DNA from: Burkholderiales bacterium
Lineage (GTDB): Bacteria > Pseudomonadota > Gammaproteobacteria > Burkholderiales > Burkholderiaceae_E
Direction: 5' to 3'
NCBI GenBank assembly: GCA_020348765.1
Contig: CP070753.1
Span: forward strand, 173,268 to 178,591
DNA length: 5,324 nt
Position numbers and translations under genes: made by a program. The notes under the pieces are model-generated. The model was given only the letters and a program-made list of their open reading frames with translations. It did no database searches and was not told the DNA's origin. The stretch's first letter is position 1, and the number at the start of each line of letters is the position of its first letter. Shown here piece by piece: positions 1-5,324 of the stretch.

Positions 1-1110
1 CGGAACCGCCCGCACGAAGTCGCCGCGATCGCCGCGGCATTGGTCGCGGTCGGTCCCGATCGCGGCGGCATCTACGGGCCGCCGCTGAGCCTCGAGGGGC
101 TGGCCCAGGCAATCGAGATGTTCCAGAAGTTCCAGCGCCTGCCGGCGCATGACGGTCGGGTCGATCCGGGCGGCGCGACGCTGCGTCGCATCAACGACAT
201 CCTGAACCCCGGCGCAAGCCCGCCCGGGCCCCCGGCGCCCGCCGGCCAGGGCGAGCTGCGTCCGATGACGAACGCCTCGGGACTGGCGAACGCGGTCAAC
301 GACACCGTGTGGGCACCGATCGAAACCTCGCTCGCTTCCGAGTTCGTCTTCCGGTGGACCGGTACCGCGGGGAAAGGAAGGATCGCTTACTTCGAGCTCG
401 CCGACAAGGTCGTGCCGCGGTGGTTCGGGACGCTCGTTCCCGAGGGCACCGTCGGTTTCGACAAGGCGCACATCTTCTTTCACCCGACACCGGCTCAGGC
501 CGGGTATGCCGATTCGCAGTATCACAGCCGCGGCAACTGGACGAACATCTTCCACTATCTGTCCGACGACATGGGCGTGCAGTTCTGTGCGGCCGCTACC
601 GGACGCGTGCTGATCATGCCGCTGATGACGCAAGGGGCTGCCGGTGACTGCGGCGTCTTTCCGCAGCGCTGGGAGTCGATCGTCGGTCGCATCCTGGGCA
701 TGCTGAAGTCCGGCGACATGTCGGGTTCCGCGGCGCCGGCGCCGGTATCGAGCGTGGTCGTCTCGAGCTTCAGTTCCGGCATCACCTATTCGTATCACTT
801 CCGCCGCAGTGCGAACCTTGGCGCACGGCTCACGGGCGTGATCGACTTCGACGGCATCATTTCGACCTACCGCGCGCTTGCGTCGGCAAGCGCCAGCCCG
901 GCCGGCCGCGTGGTGAGCATGCAGCAGATGCCGTCCACGCCCCAGAACCTCGGACCCCTCGCGGCACGGAACATCTTTCCGCTGTCCAGGCCGAGGTGGG
1001 GCGGGCCGTACGAGAACCTGTTCCCGAAGAACGAGGCCGCCGCCCTGCTGAAGATCCACGGGACCATCCCGCAGACGATGATGCACTTCGCCGCACGAAG
1101 GCTCGGATAG
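1..1110 (+). CDS. Unrecognised protein, 3' part: peptidoglycan-binding-like module plus alpha/beta-hydrolase-like domain
   Basis: The frame is open from base 1, so the gene almost certainly begins upstream; the first possible start inside (TTG at 40) has no convincing ribosome binding site. It ends at TAG 1108-1110. The first 65 or so residues contain an FQ..Q.L..DGRVDPGG.TLRR.N pattern, which resembles peptidoglycan-binding-like modules of secreted or phage-type proteins. A Pro/Gly/Ala-rich linker (about bases 210-265) follows. The rest alternates hydrophobic strands with helices: KAHIFFHPTP (about 466-495), VLIMPL, then VVVSSFSSG (Ser codon 772-774) as a possible nucleophile elbow, VIDFDG (Asp codons 844 and 850), and a C-terminal IHGTIP with His at 1057-1059. 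This Ser-Asp-His order fits an alpha/beta hydrolase, but the elbow is S-F-S-S-G, not the classic G-x-S-x-G. No signal peptide can be judged because the N-terminus is missing. I do not recognise a named family, and substrate and role are unknown. Confidence 0.8.
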   Translation, partial: RNRPHEVAAIAAALVAVGPDRGGIYGPPLSLEGLAQAIEMFQKFQRLPAHDGRVDPGGATLRRINDILNPGASPPGPPAPAGQGELRPMTNASGLANAVNDTVWAPIETSLASEFVFRWTGTAGKGRIAYFELADKVVPRWFGTLVPEGTVGFDKAHIFFHPTPAQAGYADSQYHSRGNWTNIFHYLSDDMGVQFCAAATGRVLIMPLMTQGAAGDCGVFPQRWESIVGRILGMLKSGDMSGSAAPAPVSSVVVSSFSSGITYSYHFRRSANLGARLTGVIDFDGIISTYRALASASASPAGRVVSMQQMPSTPQNLGPLAARNIFPLSRPRWGGPYENLFPKNEAAALLKIHGTIPQTMMHFAARRLG

Positions 1111-1117
1111 CGGGGTC

Positions 1118-1134
1118 GGCGGCCGGAGGCCGCC
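1118..1134 (+). terminator. GC hairpin just after the first gene (possible terminator, no T-tract)
   Basis: GGCGGCC (1118-1124) and GGCCGCC (1128-1134) form a perfect seven-pair stem around GGA, eight bases after the TAG of the upstream gene. The position suits transcription termination. However, no run of T follows, so this is not a standard intrinsic terminator; it may only be a 3'-end stabilising stem or chance in GC-rich DNA. Confidence 0.3.
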
Positions 1135-1181
1135 ACGAACGGGGCTTCGCGGCCGGTTGCCGCCGCAGGCGCCGGATGTGA

Positions 1182-1195
1182 TTGACGCCGGTCAA
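1182..1195. promoter_or_regulatory. FNR/ANR/FixK-type binding site
   Basis: TTGACGCCGGTCAA is a perfect inverted repeat with five-base arms and a four-base spacer. It matches the CRP/FNR-superfamily consensus for FNR, ANR and FixK-type regulators (TTGAY-N4-RTCAA), which respond to low oxygen or redox state. It lies in the intergenic region ahead of the Hsp70 remnant and groEL. Its centre is 1188.5, so a class II activator site at -41.5 would place the transcription start near 1230, where a -10-like hexamer fits. The palindrome is seen directly; the identity of the regulator is inferred. Confidence 0.65.
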
Positions 1196-1217
1196 CACCG
1201 TCCGCCGCGGTTGGCGC

Positions 1218-1223
1218 TCTCAT
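1218..1223 (+). promoter_or_regulatory. Possible -10 hexamer of the FNR-dependent promoter
   Basis: TCTCAT matches TATAAT at four of six positions. It lies at -12 to -7 relative to a start at 1230, exactly where a class II FNR-type promoter needs it. No good -35 exists at the matching place, as expected when the activator overlaps that region. The surrounding DNA is strongly GC-rich, so even this weak match stands out. The leader to the ATG at 1250 would be about 20 bases. Confidence 0.4.
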
Positions 1224-1249
1224 CGGAGTGTCGGCCCGGAGAAGGCGAG

Positions 1250-1294
1250 ATGCCCACCGTCGGCATCGACCTCGGCAGTTCGAACTCGGCAGCC
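1250..1294 (+). pseudogene. Remnant of an Hsp70 (DnaK-like) gene, N-terminus only
   Basis: From ATG 1250 the translation begins [15 protein letters not shown]. This matches the start of the Hsp70 ATPase domain, whose phosphate-1 loop typically reads IGIDLGTTNS. A ribosome binding site GGAG (1238-1241) precedes the ATG by eight bases. After about 15 residues the frame turns into Arg/Ala/Gly-rich sequence with no Hsp70 features, and neither of the other two frames resumes a recognisable Hsp70. The frame stays open and overlaps the start of groEL, but that part looks like a shadow. I read this as the stub of a deleted hsp70 whose promoter and start survived, next to a chaperonin. Alternatives are a short leader peptide, or a chance motif, which is unlikely given ten matching residues directly after a good start. 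Confidence 0.5.
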
Positions 1295-1465
1295 GGCGCT
1301 GCCGACCTGCGATTGGTCCGTCATCGTCACAGCGGCGGCCGATCCCCGCTTCGAGCGGCGATCGTTCGAGCAGCTCGGGTCGGGCGCGGGGAGCCGGCCG
1401 GCGGCGAAACGCGGGCGGTCCCGGTGAGGCGGGCGCGATTCGCCGACGGCAGCCGACCGCATTCC
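1295..1465. other. Non-coding or decayed stretch between the Hsp70 stub and groEL
   Basis: All three forward frames were read. One ends at TGA 1425-1427 after a passage with [19 protein letters not shown], which looks mildly protein-like but matches nothing I know. No second promoter, CIRCE element or groES was seen. The stretch is probably residue of the deleted hsp70 or of another lost gene. Confidence 0.4.
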
Positions 1466-1470
1466 AGGAG
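1466..1470 (+). promoter_or_regulatory. Ribosome binding site of groEL
   Basis: AGGAG lies six bases before ATG 1477. It fixes the groEL start there rather than at the in-frame ATG 1228 further upstream, whose extra residues are Arg/Ser-rich and unlike any chaperonin. Confidence 0.8.
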
Positions 1471-1476
1471 ACTCGC

Positions 1477-3099
<1,623 letters not shown>

Positions 3100-3122
3100 G
3101 GCATGCGCGCACCGAAAGCGAC

Positions 3123-3233
3123 ATGCCGGTACGGGCGATCGGGGATCACCGGGCCTGCGATGCCGATGCGGGCGATCGGCGATCACCGGGCCCGAGATTC
3201 CGATGCGGGCGAAGCGCCATTACCGGGCCCGCC
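3123..3233. repeat. Three tandem 37-bp repeats between convergent groEL and aarF
   Basis: The units are 3123-3159, 3160-3196 and 3197-3233. Units 1 and 2 agree at 32 of 37 bases, units 2 and 3 at 29 of 37. The shared core is ATKCCG..GCGGGCGA followed by ACCGGGCC. Unit 3 runs into the 3' end of the minus-strand aarF gene and contains its stop codon (3220-3222). In unit 2, CGGGC and GCCCG near the ends and two inner GATC blocks could fold into a hairpin, so the array may act as a two-way transcription barrier. No T-tract is present. A degenerate fourth copy may begin at 3088 (ATGCCGATG), overlapping the groEL stop codon. Confidence 0.8.
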
Positions 3234-4656
3234 TTCGCTTGCCGCGGAGCCGGCGTTCGATCAGCGCCAGCGCGATCGCGCGCGCGTCCACGCGCGCTCC
3301 GATGCGAGCCAGTAGCAGGAACGAGCCCGCGAGCTTGCGATGCAGGAACATCGTCTTCGGCGGCGGCGTGCGCAGCAGCCGCTGGCGAAAGCCCAGCTCG
3401 AAGCCGAGGTCGCGCGACCGTGACGGCAGGTCGGATGCCGCGAAGTCATAGGGGCCGATGGCGCGCAGCGGCTCGCACACGGTCATGATCAGGTCGACCG
3501 CGGCCCGCACCTGTTCGGGCGGATCGTCCGCGAGCGCGTAACCGATCGCGACCGCGTGCCGGGTGACCGCTTCGAGGTCCCCATCGATGATGGCGCGCGT
3601 GATCCTGGCATACCCGTCGGCAAAATCCTCCGGAAAGTCGACGGTGGCGCCGAAATCGAGCAGCACCACCCGGCCGGTATCCGAGCGCCACAGGTAGTTG
3701 GCGAAGTTCGGGTCGGTCTGCATGGTCCGGAACTCGAACAGTTCCCGAAACAGCAGCCGCTCGAGCACGGTGCCGACGGCATCGCGCGTCGCCTGCGGCA
3801 CGCCCGGGTCGCCCAGCGTTTCCAGCGGCTCGCCGGGCATGTAGTCCATCGCCAGGATGCGCGCGGTGGTCGCATCGCGGTGCACGCGCGGCATCTGCAG
3901 CAACGGCTCGTCGGCGACCAGCTTCGCATAGCGCTCGAGGAACTCGGCCTCGGCCAGGTAGTCGGCTTCGCGCGCCAGCTGTTGCGCGGCCTCGGCCGCC
4001 AGCGCGTCGATGTCCGTGCCGCGCGGGAACAGGTCCAGCAGCCGAAGCAGGGCCGCCAGGTTGGCGACGTCGCTGCGGATCGAGCGTGCCACGCCCGGAT
4101 ACTGGATCTTCAGCGCGAGCTCGCGACCGTCGACGGTGCGTGCCCGATGCACCTGACCGATCGAGGCCGCGGCGATCGGTTCCTCGTCGAAATGCTCGAA
4201 CCGCTGCCGCCAGCCCTTGCCGTACTCGCGGCCGAGCACGCCGCGCAGCTGCTTCAGCGGCATCGGCGCGGCCTGCGCGCGAAGCATGCCCAGGGCCTGG
4301 GCGAACTCCGGCGGCAGCAGGTCCTCGCCCTGCAGCGACAGCATCTGTCCGAGCTTCATCGCGCCGCCGCGCAGGCGAGCGAGCCGGTCCGCGAGCCGGC
4401 GTGCGTTTCCGGCCGACAGCAGCGCGTCGACCGCCGGGCCGAGGTCCGAGCCCCGTGCCCGCTCGCGAGCGGCCAGCTGCCTGACCCGTTCCGCGAGGCC
4501 ACCGATCGCGAGCTCGCCTGCGGCCAGCGCGAGGCTGGCCAGGCGTCCGATCCGGGTCTGCGGCACCCGCGCGGGCCCGGTCGTTCGTGGCTCTGTTCGC
4601 GGCTCGGCTGTCGAATCGCCGCGGCGCGCGGCCTTGTGCTCGGCACGTCGCGCCAT
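3220..4656 (-). CDS. AarF/UbiB (ABC1/ADCK) family atypical kinase
   Basis: A 478-residue member of the ABC1 (UbiB/COQ8/ADCK) protein-kinase-like family. Some members support ubiquinone synthesis or quinone/lipid handling through ATPase activity. Family motifs occur in order: KxGQ (K101-L-G-Q104, in RGGAMKLGQMLSL), the Ala-rich loop that replaces the Gly-rich loop (AAAS 162-165, then IGQVHRA), the ATP-binding Lys K183 (ALKIQYPGV), the ExD motif (E230, D232, in READYLAEAEF), the catalytic-loop equivalent QTDPNFANY (D315, N320) and the metal-binding DFG (334-336, LLDFGAT). The C-terminus is very basic (RLRGKRRRAR), and I see no convincing transmembrane pair of the kind found in UbiB proper. The chosen start ATG 4656 lacks a good ribosome binding site and lies at the end of the 19-bp repeat array; GTG 4566 (residue 31) is a possible alternative because the first 30 residues are poorly conserved in style. 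It lies downstream of ppdK on the same strand and converges on groEL. The exact substrate is unknown; it is probably not UbiB itself. Confidence 0.93.
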   Translation of the reverse strand: MARRAEHKAARRGDSTAEPRTEPRTTGPARVPQTRIGRLASLALAAGELAIGGLAERVRQLAARERARGSDLGPAVDALLSAGNARRLADRLARLRGGAMKLGQMLSLQGEDLLPPEFAQALGMLRAQAAPMPLKQLRGVLGREYGKGWRQRFEHFDEEPIAAASIGQVHRARTVDGRELALKIQYPGVARSIRSDVANLAALLRLLDLFPRGTDIDALAAEAAQQLAREADYLAEAEFLERYAKLVADEPLLQMPRVHRDATTARILAMDYMPGEPLETLGDPGVPQATRDAVGTVLERLLFRELFEFRTMQTDPNFANYLWRSDTGRVVLLDFGATVDFPEDFADGYARITRAIIDGDLEAVTRHAVAIGYALADDPPEQVRAAVDLIMTVCEPLRAIGPYDFAASDLPSRSRDLGFELGFRQRLLRTPPPKTMFLHRKLAGSFLLLARIGARVDARAIALALIERRLRGKRRRAR

Positions 4657-4786
4657 GTCAGCCCAGCCTGTCCATGTCAGCCGAGCCCGTCCATGTCAGC
4701 CGAGCCCGTCCATGTCAGCCGAGCCTGTCCATGTCGGCCGGGCCTGTCCATGTCGGCCAAGCGTTTCCATTTCAGCCGAGCCCGTG
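4654..4786. repeat. Seven tandem 19-bp repeats ending at the aarF start codon
   Basis: Units start at 4654, 4673, 4692, 4711, 4730, 4749 and 4768, each exactly 19 bases, with the plus-strand form CATGTCAGCCGAGCCCGTC. Units 2 and 3 are identical; units 1 and 4 differ from them at two positions and one position; units 5-7 are more diverged. This suggests growth from the aarF side with older copies upstream. The first three bases of unit 1 are the complement of the aarF ATG, so the array stops precisely at the start codon. The array makes up most of the 197-base gap between ppdK and aarF. There are no spacers, so it is not a CRISPR. Confidence 0.95.
4658..4732 (-). other. Four tandem five-codon mini-ORFs leading into aarF
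   Basis: On the aarF strand the repeats read ATG GAC GGG CTC GGC TGA followed by a single C and then the next ATG. Complete copies occupy 4715-4732 (MDRLG), 4696-4713 (MDGLG), 4677-4694 (MDGLG) and 4658-4675 (MDRLG). The last TGA is one base from the aarF ATG at 4656. Further upstream, units 5 and 6 have CGA where TGA stood, so those frames read through. A GTG at 4789 starts one more five-codon copy, which ends in TGA before the ATG at 4770. The arrangement would permit termination-reinitiation into aarF. Whether these frames are translated is unknown; they could be a by-product of the repeat unit's sequence. Confidence 0.5.
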
Positions 4787-4818
4787 CACGGCGCGCCGAC
4801 CGGCGCACGCGACGGCCT

Positions 4819-4838
4819 GCGGCCGGCTCGCCGGCCGC
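4819..4838 (-). terminator. Strong GC hairpin downstream of ppdK (terminator or attenuator-like)
   Basis: GCGGCCGGC (4819-4827) and GCCGGCCGC (4830-4838) are perfect inverted repeats with a two-base centre, in practice an eight-pair stem with a four-base loop. On the minus strand the stem begins 15 bases after the ppdK stop codon, before the aarF leader. No T-tract follows, so termination would be factor-dependent at best. It could instead protect the ppdK message 3' end and uncouple its level from aarF. Confidence 0.4.
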
Positions 4839-4853
4839 CGCGCCGCCGGTGCG

Positions 4854-5324
4854 CTAGCGGCGGTCACCTTCGGCGAGCACCGCCTGCGCCGCCGCCAGTC
4901 GCGCGACCGGGACCCGGAACGGCGAGCAGCTGACATAGTCCAGCCCCAGCGCGTGGCACAGCGCGATCGACTTCGGCTCGCCGCCGTGCTCGCCGCAGAT
5001 CCCGGCTTGCAGGCCGGGGCGGATCGACCGGCCGCGCTCGAGCGCGATCGCCATCAACGCACCGACGCCGTCGCGGTCGAGCGTGGCGAACGGGTTGTCT
5101 TCGAGAATGCCGTCGCTCAGGTACTGGACCAGGAAGCCGCCTTCGGCATCGTCCCGGCTGATCCCGAACGTCATCTGCGTCAGGTCGTTGGTGCCGAACG
5201 AGACGAACTCGGCGGTGCGGGCCATGTTGTCCGCGCACAAGGCCGCCCGCGGACCCTCGATCATCGTCCCGTACCGGCAGCCGACCTCCACGCCGGAGGC
5301 CGTCTCCACTTCCGCCTTGACCCG
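4854..5324 (-). CDS. ppdK: Pyruvate, phosphate dikinase, C-terminal part (5' end beyond window)
   Basis: The frame is open to the right edge of the window, so only the last 156 residues are present; it stops at TAG 4856-4854. PPDK interconverts pyruvate + ATP + Pi and PEP + AMP + PPi, in the cytoplasm. The visible part is the PEP/pyruvate-binding TIM-barrel domain. It contains [11 protein letters not shown] with the metal-binding Glu, [12 protein letters not shown] with the Asn-Asp pair, a conserved [11 protein letters not shown] segment, and [10 protein letters not shown] with the active-site Cys that handles the proton at pyruvate C3. It ends with the family's typical [22 protein letters not shown]. 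The last two motifs distinguish it from PEP synthase and PTS enzyme I. Nothing visible is damaged. A GTG at 5309 is only an internal codon. It lies upstream of aarF on the same strand. In anaerobic or energy-limited cells the enzyme often serves PPi-linked glycolysis, which fits the FNR-type box nearby, though that box faces groEL and not this gene. Confidence 0.96.
   Translation of the reverse strand, partial: RVKAEVETASGVEVGCRYGTMIEGPRAALCADNMARTAEFVSFGTNDLTQMTFGISRDDAEGGFLVQYLSDGILEDNPFATLDRDGVGALMAIALERGRSIRPGLQAGICGEHGGEPKSIALCHALGLDYVSCSPFRVPVARLAAAQAVLAEGDRR

Noticed and set aside
1182..1210. Standard sigma-70 promoter using TTGACG 1182-1187 as -35
   Set aside because: The hexamer at the 17-base distance (1205-1210) is CCGCGG, unlike a -10. 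TTGACG is better explained as half of the FNR-type palindrome.
1211..1236. CIRCE-like element (TTGGCGCTC ... GAGTGTCGG) ahead of groEL
   Set aside because: The arms match each other and the CIRCE consensus (TTAGCACTC-N9-GAGTGCTAA) only in part, and the spacer is about six bases, not nine. HrcA control is not supported.
1228..1476. In-frame N-terminal extension of GroEL from ATG 1228
   Set aside because: The added residues are Arg/Ser/Pro-rich and unlike any chaperonin, while ATG 1477 has AGGAG at the right distance and gives the normal N-terminus.
4654..4786. CRISPR array
   Set aside because: The units are directly contiguous with no spacers, and 19 bases is shorter than CRISPR repeats; no cas gene is seen.
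3556..4857. Plus-strand open frame of 433 codons opposite aarF, running through the 19-bp repeats
   Set aside because: Shadow of the ABC1 kinase gene, which shows all family motifs on the minus strand. The repeat part gives a 19-residue periodic peptide only because three units equal 57 bases.

Overview
The window is very GC-rich DNA with dense codon use, from a bacterium that is most likely a proteobacterium. The AarF-type kinase and the second-type GroEL look beta-proteobacterial to me, but that is recollection of family style, not a search result. It holds four protein-coding genes, two cut by the window edges, one remnant of a fifth, two tandem repeat arrays and one well-formed regulatory region.

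Layout. Bases 1-1110 (+) carry the 3' part of an unrecognised protein: a peptidoglycan-binding-like N-terminal module followed by a domain that resembles an alpha/beta hydrolase. Bases 1111-1476 are non-coding apart from a remnant. They hold a GC hairpin, a perfect FNR/FixK-type palindrome (TTGAC-N4-GTCAA, 1182-1195) with a -10-like hexamer at the class II distance, and a short stub with a good ribosome binding site that reads as the first residues of an Hsp70 and then loses all resemblance. A full-length GroEL (1477-3099, +) follows, with no groES beside it. Bases 3100-3219 separate groEL from the convergent aarF-like gene and hold most of a three-copy 37-bp repeat. The AarF/ABC1-type kinase (3220-4656, -) follows. 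Upstream of it lies a seven-copy 19-bp repeat array (4654-4786), then a strong hairpin, then the C-terminal part of pyruvate, phosphate dikinase (4854 to beyond 5324, -).

How they may work together. The two minus-strand genes (ppdK then aarF) lie in tandem 197 bases apart and could be one transcript. groEL and the Hsp70 stub are probably driven from the FNR-type promoter. Chaperones, a PPi-linked PEP/pyruvate enzyme and an ABC1 kinase together under an oxygen-type regulator suggest a low-oxygen or energy-stress survival island. This is inference; only the box and the gene identities are seen in the sequence.

Most unusual feature: each of the four 19-bp repeats directly upstream of aarF reads, on the aarF strand, as a complete five-codon ORF (ATG, four codons, TGA). 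Each is separated from the next ATG by one base, and the last leads into the aarF start codon in the same way.
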